DNA of 64,000 nt from Blastomyces gilchristii SLH14081 (lineage: Eukaryota > Ascomycota > Eurotiomycetes > Onygenales > Ajellomycetaceae): NCBI RefSeq assembly GCF_000003855.2, contig NW_003101681.1, forward strand, positions 3,045,893 through 3,109,892. The letters are read 5' to 3'. Both the position numbers and the translations under genes were made by a program. The notes below the pieces were generated by a model that was not told the origin of the DNA, ran no database searches, and worked only from the letters and a program-made list of their open reading frames with translations. This document shows, piece after piece, positions 50,499-62,800 of the stretch; within the stretch, counting starts at the first letter, position 1, and the number at the start of each line of letters is the position of its first letter.

Positions 50499-53186
50499 AT
50501 CTCACTTATTTCAATCTTTTCATAATTATAAGAAAAGAATGAGAAGTAATGAAGAAATCAGATGAATATCACACTTTAATAAGTAATGAGACTGTAGCCA
50601 GTTATATAATAACATACTACAGACAGTGAGTGTAACACAGTAAAGAGCAGTCTTAGAGTGACAGACTTACACATAAATCAGATTATAGAAGAAAAAGAGA
50701 TTCAGAGTTGAATTCAACTGTTTACATCAGTTTAATTACAGAGATAACAGAGAACAAAGTATCTGAAACATCTCTGAACACATGACATTAAGTCATCTCA
50801 ATCTCTGAGAATGCTCAGAGATTGAGTAAGATTAGTTTTAATAAGCTGTTTACTGCAGTAATCTGAGCAGGTAAAGAGAGACAGTATAATGCATAAGACA
50901 GAATCACAAGAGATGAAAGCTGCTAAATCTAGTCACTGAATGCTGTATTATATAGAGATTGTGTAAGAGTAGTGACTAGTAGATAAAGAAAAAGTATAAG
51001 AAAAGAAAAGAGATAATAAATTGATTATCAATTATAAGAGTTCACTGTAAAAGATAAATGTTATTATACATATTTCATTCATTTTTATATATCACATATT
51101 TAATCTATTTTCAATGTCATGTCATCTGAAAAATACTAAAAATACAGAAAATCTTAAAACATAAGATTCATAAGAAATTTAAGAGCTGCAAGCTGCTCTT
51201 ATAATAATATTACACATATCTTCAATTCCTCTACTGCTCTATATACAATATTAATGTCATTTATCACAAGATTGACTGGAATGCCAATATAGAAATGTGT
51301 ATACATGTGTGTAGAAAAATTGAAGAAGAGTGTGAGATCTACAGAATCAGAAGTCAGAACAGAGAGAACAGAGGCAGAAGAAACTGAAAAAGAAGATGCA
51401 GAACTGAATGAATGATAACAGAAGTCATCTGAGGCTGAATACTTGTAATCTGATATACACACAATCTTCTCTGCAGAGAAGAAAGAGAAAATAACAGAAG
51501 AAGCTTAAGAGTAGAAGAGAGTAGTCTCAGCAGTATTGTTATCTTCAGTTAGAATGATCTCTGATATCAGAGTAACTAAGAATCATTGTTAGTATACAAA
51601 AATTATAAAATCAGAAATAAGAACAGTTACTGAATGAACACTCACTGATCTTAGAGTTGTACATGTAATTACAACACATACAAGGCTTCTCAGAAAGAGA
51701 GAGAGAGACACAGAGAAATGCAGAAAGTAGAATACAGTGTGTAAACAGCTTATTCTCATAATAACATTTCAGATAAGATGTACAAGCCTCATATCTGCAG
51801 GTGTAAAAAAGTACAATATTTACATTTTTATTTCTGAAAATATGAATATTCTTCACCTGCATTACAAAGTCAGATAATAAACATCAGAGAATACATTAAT
51901 ACAAATTAATCATTCAGAGAATATTTATTAGAGCAGATATACTTATAATATTGAATTTTACAGTTGTAAAAACTTTCTTGATGATCATGAACACTATAAC
52001 TTTATATGTAATAATACTTATAATAATTTTCTCTAAGAACAGAAAAATCAGTATGAGAAAGAAAAGATGAAAAAAGAAAAGACTTATAATCTTAATACTG
52101 TTGAGAAGAGAGGTGATTCTCTGATATAAATGAACAATTGTCTTATCACAAATACTTGAAATAAATATAATAATCAGTATCTGTAACTGAGCTTCAGATA
52201 GTCATATTATACACAGTCTTTATACAATAAATCATTTTAGAGATCAGTAAAAAGAGTGAGAGTGTATATACTGAGAAATATAATTCATCAAGTCTATGCA
52301 ACATCTTCTTGAAATAAGAAGAGCTGATAATGAAAGCAGAGACAGAAGAGACAGAGAGAGCAAAAGTAGCAGAAGTAAGAGTCATGAGAACAGAGATAGC
52401 AGAAGTGAGAGAACTGGAAACAGAGAGAAGTGTAGAAGAATAAGAAGAAGTGACAGAGGAAGAAACAGCAGTAGAAAAAGCAGAGAAAGATGCAGAAGAC
52501 TCAGTCATACATGACACAGACAATTTCTTCATTATTATGTTCTTCAAGTTCTCAATCAATGATTCAATATTGAGTTCACTATCATCAGTGAACACAGATC
52601 TGTCAATATGTGAAGATTTTATATAAATAAAAACAAACATATCAGTATCTATGTTTATATAAAATCATGTCAGAAGGTACAATCAGATGTCTGCTGAGAA
52701 GAAAAACAGTCAAGAGTATATAAGAAGATGAAGAAGTTGTGTCATTCATAATAATACATTCTGACAATTGTTAGAAGAAAAACAAGTCCTGACTACATTT
52801 TATAATATATTACACTTACAGCTAATAAACTGTCTGATATGAGCACTATGATAATACTTGTTATAAGAATAGACAGTCATCATCAGAAACACATACAATG
52901 TAATAGATAAATAGATAGAAGGTGTTGAACAGAAGAAGAAGCAGAAATCTTAAATAAGATAATGATACTCAATGATGATGATGATGAAGAAGATAATTGA
53001 AGAATGAAAAAAGTAAGTAAATGAGTGATATAATATAGTGAAAGTTTCTTTGTGAGAGTATAAGAAGAATACTAGTCAGATCAGAGATAGACTGTATGAT
53101 CACAAACACTGGCAGTATGCTAATCCGCATGAAGCTAGAACTGATATCATGATCACATGAGCATGATCAAATCTGATGAGAGAGAA
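50499..53186. other. C region between integrase and 3' LTR, about 2.7 kb, with antisense open stretches
   Basis: No forward-strand domain recognised. On the reverse strand open stretches lie at 52640-52194 (Ser/Thr/Ala/Val-rich middle), 51862-51611 (at least nine Cys) and 51462-51199 (Ser-rich, then STHMYTHFYIGIPVNLVINDI). The first may be partly an effect of CAGAGA-rich composition. An antisense gene of the element is possible but unproven, and only one copy is present. Confidence 0.4.
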
Positions 53187-53353
53187 CATAATTCAGAAGA
53201 ATGTATAATCACTGAATAATAACACAGCTACTTCTGAACATGCTTATGAATGTGAAGAAGTCATAGCAGCTACTAATTAATTTAGTATAATGTATGAAAG
53301 AAGCCGGCGTACGCCTGTAATCATACACTGGCTTGAGCAATCTTTGAATTACA
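53187..53353 (+). repeat. 3' LTR of C
   Basis: 167 bp, equal in length to the 5' LTR. The start has decayed to CATAATTCAG, just after purine tract GATGAGAGAGAA. It ends GAATTACA and is followed by AATG. Confidence 0.83.
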
Positions 53354-53478
53354 AATGATTACTCATCAAGATATCTGAATATGTAATAATGTATAAGAAA
53401 TAAGAGAAATAAACAATCAGTTAAATAAACACTAAGTCTTTAAAGAGAAGCTTACTCATCAGTTATTATAACTATATA

Positions 53479-53984
53479 TAGACTGATCATCTGACCATGT
53501 CTGAGATTAGAATCAGAATATTTAATAGTCTCATTATCAATTTAACTGATCTCATTACACAGTTTTAAAATTAGACAGTAGTTTTATACTGTCTCAGTGA
53601 GACTTACTGTCTACTCTTGTCACATTTTTCAAATGAGATCATGATTTCCACTTCTTAATTTAAATTATTTTTATTGCTTTAAATAATTTTAAATCTCATT
53701 TGAGTGTTATCAAAAAGTGTTACTTTTTAATAAATTAAAAATAGTCTAAAAAAAACCTTAAAATGTCTAAAAATAGTAACTTTATGCTAAGAATGAAACT
53801 AAATGAAATTAAATGAGATCACTTTCTTCCTTTTTCTAATTTATGATTCTATTTTGAGATCTGATATATAGTCACTTTGCACGTTTTTGTAATGATTTGT
53901 CTCAGCGGGATTCACACCAAGAAATGTATGAGACCAGATCAAATGAGATCAAATGTGAAATTCATGATTCCGGCGGCCAGTCTA
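53479..53984 (+). mobile_element. hAT-like MITE copy M4
   Basis: 506 bp, TAGACTGATC...GGCGGCCAGTCTA, inserted in the A3 leader where A1 reads ACTCTGTA. Flanks are ACTATATA and GCTCTGTA, so the 8-bp duplication is recognisable but decayed. The most heavily mutated complete MITE in the window. Confidence 0.88.
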
Positions 53985-54120
53985 GCTCTGTAACAAGATC
54001 TTATCAAGAGAATGTCAGTGAAAGACCTGAGAGTTCTGACATCTTAGATGTATGAGATATTCATACAATTACACTTCTTCTGATTCTGCAGACATCACAC
54101 ATTCAACAAACAATATAGCT

Positions 54121-56950
54121 ATGTCTACTGATAATATGAGAGAACTCTCAAACCCGAGTATAGATACAGTGCCGCAGTGACTCTAAGCAATGTTAGAATT
54201 ACAATAATAACAGATAGCTGATATGCATGAAACTCAATAATATCAATATAAAGAAATTCAATGATTGTATCAACAAGGAACCTCTGCACAGATAATTTCA
54301 ATATTACTCAAATCAGAGATAGTGTGAACACTGAAGAAATATCTAGATATTTCTGCATATTTTAATACTGTTAATCTCACTCTCTATCTGTCGTGAAGCT
54401 TGAACATGCTCATGAAACTAAGTGTAGATGAAGATGTTATCAGTTCACTAACTAATCAAGACTAATATATTAATGATCAGTTGTAAAATTATGTAAAACA
54501 GAAGTTTCATTCTTGAATGAAGACATGTGAATCAGTGTTATGTACATCTGATAACATTATTAGATGTCTTAACATCCGGTTCAGAGACACTGCTATGCAG
54601 CAGAACATATTAGATTAATTACAGAGTACTTAATAGAGAAATACTTCTCTCACAACTTTCATTCCTGACTTCAACACTAAGATTCTAGAAGAAGATAATC
54701 AATCTTAAAAGAATTGAATAAAGATTAGCATGCTTAAGAAGGCACTAACTTTCAAACTTCTACAGACATTTATAAGTGTAGATAAAGACCAGACTCATGA
54801 ACACTTCTGTATACAACTTCAGACATTGAACAATCATCTTATCAAACTTAAAAGTATACAGAATAGTAGCAGGAGATATTACATCTCAGTCACTCATACA
54901 CCTGCATTAAAGAATAATAATAGTAATGCAGATGTCATGAATTGAGTAGACTGAAATGTCTGTGTATAAACAAGAGTCTTCACTGATTAAACAGGCTTCT
55001 GAGTCCATGGAATTACTCCTGAAGAAGTTATCAATTGATGTCAATGAGATATGTGCATTAACTGTAACTGATCAGAACCTATTAGTTTCAACTGATAATT
55101 AATTTACATGTCTTCTGATTCAAGAGAAAGATTAATACTGATAGTCTGCATCAATCACATTACATTAGAGAAAGATTTAGAAGATAACTATAAGAATACT
55201 CTATTAAACCAGGGAAAGAATTGGCTTCTACTCAAACTCATAAGCAGGAGCTTGAATAGATCAGACAACAATAATTTACAGAGAAAATGACAATGAATGT
55301 GATTCTTATATCTACTGTAATAGATAACATGTATAATATGAAAGCTATAATAGACAGCAGTCTATGCCACTATGCAATGATTAAATCTTCAGTCATAAGA
55401 CACTGTAATCTTCAGTGTATTCTCTTATCAAAACCTCAACTCCTTACAGAATTTAATAGCTTAAAAGATGTTTGCATCTGTTAGATGATAAAAGTAAACA
55501 TAGATGTCAGAGAATATCAATATAAGAATGCTTGTATATATGAAGTTAATAATCTTGACTATAATCTTATAGTAGAACTTGTCTGATTATCTGAATAAGG
55601 CATTCTATTAGACACTTGAAACAGAAGTTTAATATTTCTTAATAATGATCAAGTTCATGAGAATGATGTTCACAAGACTATGAATCTGACACAGATCTCT
55701 GTCAACACTTATGAAATGCTCTGAAAGAACTTCTAACAGTATTACTGATAAGATTACTGATAGCGGAATTATATAGCAATCTACTTCATCAGTCTAATTG
55801 ATATTAAAAAAGCACTAGAGAAGTTGTCTCATATTATAATAACAGATTCTCATAGAAAGATCTCTTAATAGTATCATGAATATCTACATGTCTTTCAACA
55901 TGACAATGTTACAAATCTACCTCTCTTACAAGACTCAGGAGTAGATCACAGTATCAAGTTGAAAAGAAAGAATAATAAGAATTCTGAATCATCATGAGAC
56001 TCTTTTTATAATATATTCTAAGATGAACTTCTTCTTCTTTAAAAGATACTCAATAATCTGTTGAATAAGAGATTTATACACATTACTAACTCTTTCATTG
56101 CAGTGTCTATTCTCTTTACAAAGAAATCAGATGAGAGACTCTGATTCTGTGTGAACTATTGCAGACTGAATAGACTAATAAAGAAGAAGTGTTATTCTTT
56201 ATCTCTTATCAATAAAATTCTAGCTTGCATTGAACAAGCTCAATGATTGACAAAGATAGATATTATCACTGATTTTCATAGAATCTGTATCACTGAAGAA
56301 GAGAAGTAGCTTACAGCATTTCAAACACTATATAATCTTTTTAAATGAGTAGTCACATCTTTTGAATTGACTAATACTCTCAGTACATTTCAGAAGTATA
56401 TCAACTGAGCACTCTGAGATTTTCTTAATAAGTTTGTATCTACTTATCTCAATGACATTCTCATCTTTACTGATGAATTTGGAAAAGAATATCAAGAACA
56501 TGTATAAAGAGTATTACAATGACTACAAGAAGCAGAACTACTGATAGATATAGACAAGTATAACTTTGAAGTCAAGAGTATAAAATATCTTTGTTTTATT
56601 ATATAAGCTGGTAAGAGAATATGAATGAATTTTAAGAAGATTTCTACTATTCTTGAATAAGACACTTTACACACTGTGAAAGATATATAAAGCTTCATTG
56701 AATTTAGTAACTTCTATCAGTAATTTATATAAGACTTCTCAGATATTATAAGATCACTTACAGAACTGACTAAGAAAAACTCAGTCTTTTAATAGTCAAT
56801 AAATACTGAAGCCGTATTCACACAGATGAAGAAGATATTCATTAATACCTCTCTACTCATAATATTTAACTCTGACTGTGAGAGAGTTGTGAAGACTGAC
56901 TTCTCTGACTATATTACAGAAGAAGCTCTATTACAATATAATGATAAAGA
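54121..56950 (+). pseudogene. A3 gag, protease, RT and start of RNase H remnant
   Basis: Gag starts MSTDNMRELSN at 54121. An in-frame open stretch at 54730-54945 (MLKKALTFKLLQTFISVDKD) is conserved in A1 and A2. The zinc knuckle lies near 55045-55095. The protease region is open at 55287-55484. RT starts about 56100 (FTKKSDERL, FCVNYCRLN) and the catalytic block reads YLNDILIFTDE near 56440-56470, keeping one Asp of YLDD. It breaks off at 56950 where Copia D begins. Confidence 0.8.
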
Positions 56951-57263
56951 TGTGAAAGATGTAAAGCTTGTGTGATTGAAAGATTACTAGCTTGTGAAAA
57001 GTTACATAATGAAAGGATTAGTAAGCCAGATTATATGACCTGATATCCTCACTCATCAGAGTAACTATACATAATGCTATATACAAAATTCACCTTCAAA
57101 TCAAGTACAGATACAAAAAATGACGGGAAAATATGTAGCAATGAAAAATTAGTTATGGAATACATCATTTTTTATCTCTCTATTTCTTCATCTTCATCTT
57201 CTTCTTTCAATGTGTATATTTTAAACAGTTGATCTCTTTAACACAGGCCTTGTAATAATACTT

Positions 57264-59375
57264 TCATTTCATAAAAGCTTTGATGTGTGTGAGGTTTTTC
57301 AGGATTGAAAGTGCAGTGATCTGAGGATTGATAAGTAGGTCTTCAAGACTGTTCCTCACTGAAGCTTCTCCCACTGTAGTGATATCTCTTATAGATGTCA
57401 GAGAATCATCAGATTTAACTGTGAGTTCTGAGAAGTTCAGTGTATTCTGCACTAAAAGAGTAGATATTCTTGCAGAGATATCATAGTCAATCCATCAATT
57501 ATTAGTGAGTATGAGAAATAATGAACACTCAGGTTGAATTTCCTCATCAATGAACAGATTATCAATGCATGAATCAGAAATCACTGAAGGAATTGTTGCA
57601 GGAATCATTGCAGTGAGTAGGTCTGATGTCACTGAAGAAATCACTGCAGCCGCTTTACAGGCTGTATTGGGTACGACCTTCAGGTTGTGTGTAGCAGTTG
57701 GTATTAATGAATCAGCAAGATGAAGATCCTCCTGAAAAATGATGTTCTTTGATACGTATAAACGCCCATTGAAGGGATCCTTGTGAGGTTTCACAAAACA
57801 GACTGATATATTGATAACATCTGCAAGATTTGTTATCTGAAAGATCTCTGATTCATCTGTAATAAATAGTTAAGTTCTATTCTTACTATTATTCTTCTTT
57901 TCTTTAAATTCCTTTATTCTCACAGTGTTATAGATTCTTCAATTATTCAGAGCACTGTCTGAATTGATCAATCAACAGATGTCAAAGTGAGATCTCTCAC
58001 ATTCAGAACATGTAGATGAATTGTCTGATTATCAATGATTTCAGAAGCTTCCTTGAGTATTATCATGATCATGTTCATTACAGCCTTCACGGGCCGAATT
58101 TGATGTATTGTTGTTGGAATTGATAGGTGTTGTGATCATTGTAGCTGTTGTAGCTATTGTAGCTGTTGTAGTAGTGTTAGCTGCAGAATCTGTATTCTAT
58201 AGATTCTTTTTATCTTTTGAAGAATCAAGCTGTGAACAGATCTTCTTCATAAGAAGATCAACATTTAATATCACAGCTGTGAATTGAGAATTCTGTATCT
58301 TCTCTATCTTCTTCTGAATATAATTCCTTGAATTGTTGAGTAGAACTGAGTAGAAGATATCAAATATTCATGCATCTGAGAGAGAAGTATTCATCATCTT
58401 CAATTTTGTAATGACAGACTGAAACTTATCAAAGAATGTATGTAGAATGATAATCTGTGTGTCACTAAGAGACATGAATTCTAGAACTGCCTCACGGTGT
58501 AACTGTGTTTTTAAGACAGAGTATTTCTGTTTAATTGCATTTCATAGAATATAAGCAATTCTATTTTCATCATATTTGAAGAAATGTGGTCTGACACCTG
58601 CATTCAGAGAGTTTGAGATGAATGTGTAGAGTCACTGATTTCTGATGTCTCAGAATGATACTCATTCATTATCTCTTTGTAGAGGGTTCTGAGTCTGTTA
58701 TTTCTCTATTATATATCAACACTGTGAATCAATCAGTTTTAATTTCATAAAGATGCTTCATGTGATGTAATTGAATGTGTCAGTTAGACTGTTTGATCTC
58801 ACAGTATTCTTGACATCTTTCTTGAATTAAGAGATTGCCTTGTCAACACAGCTATTCAGTTTATAAAGATTAAATTTCAATCTTTCATCAAGATTAGGAT
58901 TTCATGTGACTGTAGAGATAATAACAGAAGAATTGTTAACATTCTATGATCAATCTGTAGAGAATCTCTGTTGACAGAGTTTTTTCAGTTGTATTTCAAG
59001 TTCTAGAACTCTTAACTTCTTCTTCTCCAGCTCAAATGTCATCTTGAGATGTTTCATCTGTTGGTCTGATATTGTCTCGCCCGGACAATAGACATCTGAG
59101 TGTTCATTATTCTTATCAAGAGAACCAGCTTTATCAAGCTGTTGAGTAGATTGAGAGGCCGGCCTGACTGTGTCAGAAGCTGTATTCAAATCAGCTTCAA
59201 ATTGAGAGAGTGTTTCAGAGCATTTATCAATGAAGCTTTTAAAAGCTTCAGGAGAATGTTCACTGACAGAGTATGAGTGTGAAGAATCATTATCAACTGA
59301 ACCAGTGAATAGAATGCAAGATCATGAACATGTGTATGAGTGAGATTGTGTTGAATCTGTCATCTTGATGTTCAT
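57264..59375 (-). pseudogene. D fused gag / integrase-tail reading frame
   Basis: All open stretches (59189-58950, 57794-57495, 57452-57264) and the likely start ATG 59375 (MNIKMTDSTQSHSYTC) share one reverse-strand frame of about 704 codons with scattered stops. Domains: a coiled-coil-like charged segment FELEKKKLRVLELEIQLKKL (about 59065-59005), a gag core, a short zinc knuckle CSECERSHFDIC (about 58010-57975), then KPHKDPFNGRLYVSKNIIF (from about 57790), which is the Copia integrase C-terminus, and INPQITALSILKNLTHIKAF before a stop at 57264, the usual linker just before Copia RT. Frame continuity suggests one deletion joined gag to the pol tail before the stops arose. Confidence 0.75.
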
Positions 59376-59610
59376 TTTATTGAATTCTTGTCAATATTGT
59401 TCTCTTTTTCTTGCTTTTTTGCAATGTGATATGTTTTCTGCAAGCCTCTTTATTTTTTTTAAGTGAGCAGTAGTATTATTGATCAACAAGATCTTAATAC
59501 TGATAGAATAAGATGATTTTAACTTCTGATGAGTGTATTGAATGAAGCAGTAGTTAAAATAATGATTATATTAACAAGAAATCCCGAATTGGCAGTGATT
59601 TTGCACAAAA

Positions 59611-59624
59611 CAGGTCTCATAACC
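59611..59624 (-). other. Copia primer-binding site, half-tRNA-iMet type
   Basis: Directly next to the LTR, the element strand reads GGTTATGAGACCTG. This resembles the complement of the anticodon stem-loop of initiator tRNA-Met (GGTTATGAGCCC-type), the site used by Copia elements primed by a cleaved half tRNA, rather than the tRNA 3' end. One mismatch is seen against my recollection of the consensus. Confidence 0.6.
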
Positions 59625-59792
59625 TGTGAAAGGTGTAAAGCTTGTGTGATTAAAAGATTGCTAGCTTGTGGAAAGTTATATGTGTAGAATAGTTGAAGGT
59701 TGTATTGATAGATCTATCTACAAGAACATAATATAGTGGTGAGTCATGTGATCTAGTGGGATTACTAACCGCAATGACTGTAACAGTCAACA
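59625..59792 (-). repeat. Copia LTR shared by D and E
   Basis: 168 bp, TGTGAAAGGTGTAAAG...GTAACAGTCAACA on the forward strand. The left side carries a primer-binding site, so it is a 5' LTR for D. The right side carries a polypurine tract (GAGAGGGGG on the element strand, 59793-59801), so it is the 3' LTR of E. One LTR serving two tandem elements is the expected product of LTR-LTR recombination. Confidence 0.85.
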
Positions 59793-59875
59793 CCCCCTCT
59801 CAAGATAATAAGAATCACATACAAAAACACTCAAATCATCAAGATAGTCTGTCACAATCAAATATAAATGTAAAA

Positions 59876-62800
59876 TTAAACATTCTCAACTTTTACACCT
59901 GTAAGACCTAGTAAAATCAAGAATCATGCAAATGTCACAGTGTCTAGAGATTTAGTGAGTTTATTCACTGTCATCTGAGTGATGAAAATGTATTCTAAAT
60001 CAATGACCCCCTGATTCAACTGTTAACATGAAAAATGAAAACATATGTCAATGTACTTGCTTCAGACTGTAATGACTGCTATCTTTGTGAGATCTATAGC
60101 ACTTTTATTATCAGTGAGAATCTGTATCAGAGATGTAGTGATGAAGCCAAGCTCGATCATGAGATTTCAGATTTATGTTACTTCACAGACTGCCTCACTA
60201 AGAGTCATATATTGAGTCTCATTGAAACTTGGACATACATAAGATTGCTTCACTGAAGATCATGAAATCAGGCTGTCTGCAAGTTTAAAAATGTAGTCAG
60301 ATGTTGATTTCCTATCATCATTCAAGAAACTGACTCAATCAGAATCTGAGTAGCTGAAGAGTAGGTAGAAATCATCAGAGAAATCAGAGAGAACAGAAGA
60401 ATGAGTAGAAACAGATCTCTCATATGAGTCACATTCATAGAGAATGCCCAGATTTATGATCTCTTTCAAATAACATATAACATGTAATAAAGTCTTTCAA
60501 TATTGAGATGTTGAATCAATGTTCTGTTGAGTGAGTAGTGAGACAGTGTGAGTGATATCAGAATGTGTTTTAACTGCAAGATATTGCAAGCAATTCACAC
60601 TATGTTGATATTACTGAATTGTGAAAGCAGTCTCTTTCTCTGATATAGAGAAATCATCAATACAGAATTCATTCTTTATTAATATTTTGACAACAGCTGT
60701 ATCATCAAGATAGAAATCTTTAATAAGATATTTGATATATTGATAATATATCAAATCAATTCCTTTGCCTGAATAATTGACTTTCATACTCAAATACTTG
60801 ATTGACTGGTGTAGATACTTGACTTTCAATTTCTCACTGAGTATACTAACTAGGCAATCAGCATTCTCAGGAATTTTAGATATGATGTTAAGATCATCAG
60901 TGTAGATTGTCATATAGAGATGATATCTGAATGTATGATATCAGAGTACTGAATCATAGATACTGACTGCAAATTCAAGATTGCTCAGCAGAGCTGTTAA
61001 GTAATCATATCAGATCTTGACTGCAGGATTCAGACTGTATAAACTACTCTCAATCACACAGACAAGTGTTTTCAGCAAACCTGTCACACATCTGATGAGT
61101 TGTCTTATATAGATCTTCTTAGTGAGGTATTCATACAGATATATCATCACTAAATTCACTTGATAAAGTGTTCAACTGTGTAGTGCTACTTAGACTGGCC
61201 GCCGGGACCATGAATTTCACGTTTGGTCCCATTTGGTCTGGTCCCATACATTTCTTGGCGTGAATCCCGCTGGGACTGGCTATCAAAAAAACATGTAAAG
61301 TGACTATATATCAGATCTTAAAATGGAACCATGGCTTGAAAAAAATGAGAAAGTGGTCTCATTTGGTCCCATTTAGTCCCATTCTTGGCATAAAGTTACT
61401 ATTTTTAGACATTTTAAGGTTTTTTTTAGACTATTTTTAATTTTTTAAAAAGTAACGCTTTTTGGTAACACTCAAATGAGATTTAAAGTCATTTAAAGCA
61501 ATAAAAATAATTTAAATTGAGAAGTGGAAATCATGGTCTCATTTGGAAAATGTGACAAGAGTAGACAGTAAGTCCCACTGAGACAGTATGGAACTACTAT
61601 CTAATGTTAAAACCGTGTAATGGGATCAGTCGAATTGGTAATGGGACTCTCAAAAAATCTGGTCCTGGTCCCAGACACGGTCACACGGTCAGTCTAGTGC
61701 TGCTATTGTAAAAAGAATATGATTAGCAGTATCAGTGATGACAGAAATGTAGATCTCTTCTCTAGAATTCTTCTTAAGTCAGTTATTATAAATCACTCAA
61801 CATGATTTTCTAAGAATGTTATCAGGATTGGCATTCAGATTCACAGGCCTATCATTCTCAAGAAATACTTAACAGTCTGAAGCAATCAGTTCATTTCTCA
61901 GAACATCAGATCTAGAGATCAAACTTCATATATTGCATCTCTTCAGATCAGTAATCTCATGTTGTATGAATATCTTTTAATAATCTCCCATTCTCCCTGG
62001 CTGAGATGTGACATTCTTATAGAACTTTGAGAGGTTACCTGTAACAGAGCTTGAAGTGTAAGTAGTCAGTGATTTCATGGGCTGCAATTATGTAGAATTC
62101 AGATCATGAATATCAGAAGCATCTTCATCATCAATCAGATAAATATAAGGTTCTGATTTACTGACAAGATTAATGACTGTCACAGATATAACAACTGATT
62201 CTGATTTTTCAGTGATCAGAAACCTTACATCACTACTGACAATAATCTTACCAGATTCAGAATGTCATAGATGATATATTGATGTATCACTGAGTTCAAT
62301 GATAAAATAGAAATTGACATGTGAAGAAAGCTTATTCACAGGCTTCTGAGATTCATGCAAGTGAATAAAAATCTCTACACTCAATCAGTGAAAATACCTC
62401 ACATTCAGTGAGATATTTGTAAGTGCACATCAAGAAATCTTATATGAACTTGAAATCACAGAAGTCTCTGCAGTAGAGGATCAAAATTTTCAGTTGTAAA
62501 GAACTGTAGATATGAGAGTATTATTGATTATTACAATCACTGTCTCTAGAACATCTGTTCAGAACTTCTTAGATAGATTATCTTTCAAAAGAACAGCTCT
62601 AATCTGTTTCATGATAGTGTAAATTCTATGTTCAGAAATGTCATTCTGATGTGAGAAATGTGATGTCATTGATTCTCATTTGATATTATATGAATTCATG
62701 ACTGTGTGCATACATGTGAATCAGAAAACATCATCAATATCAGTCTGTAGAAAAGCAGGGACTATATACCTGACATTATCAATGAATCTGAGCCACAACT

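Larger units (their letters stand above)
34367..53353 (+). mobile_element. Ty3/gypsy element C, nested in A3
   Basis: Short 167-bp LTRs (34367-34533, 53187-53353) flanked by AATG (34363-34366, 53354-53357). The left LTR starts TGTGGTTCGGAAG and both end GAATTACA; a purine tract GATGAGAGAGAA precedes the right one. The element's own sequence is 34534-39072, 44108-44813 and 50499-53186. The LINE and chromovirus A2 are inserted in and just after its integrase. RT, RNase H and integrase are on the forward strand; no chromodomain was recognised. Confidence 0.85.
34059..56950 (+). mobile_element. Ty3/gypsy chromovirus A3, split by nested insertions, right end not in window
   Basis: The 5' LTR (34059-34331) is followed by 35 bp of A leader, then gypsy element C (34367-53353), then the rest of the A leader and gag-pol (53354-56950), interrupted again by MITE M4. 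Joining across C gives the same leader as A1 2803-2870. At 56951 Copia element D begins inside RNase H, at the place where A1 reads through (about 31340). The 3' LTR must lie beyond the Copia block. Confidence 0.85.
56951..59624 (-). mobile_element. Copia derivative D, internally deleted, reverse strand
   Basis: Begins at 56951 with about 54 bp of the Copia LTR end (TGTGAAAGATGTAAAGCTTG), which then stops matching. At the right it abuts the complete LTR at 59625-59792 with a primer-binding site between (59611-59624). It encodes gag and then, in the same frame, only the end of integrase and the linker before RT; protease, integrase core, RT and RNase H are missing. The stretch 57005-57263 is unmutated non-coding DNA of unknown origin. 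D retains many CG and GG dinucleotides and looks young. Confidence 0.75.

Noticed and set aside
52194..52640. Serine-rich 148-codon reverse ORF as a secreted or cell-wall protein
   Set aside because: The Ser/Thr/Ala bias matches the purine-rich AGAGAC texture of RIP-like sequence read antisense, and a complementary Arg/Ser ORF overlaps. It lies within element C.
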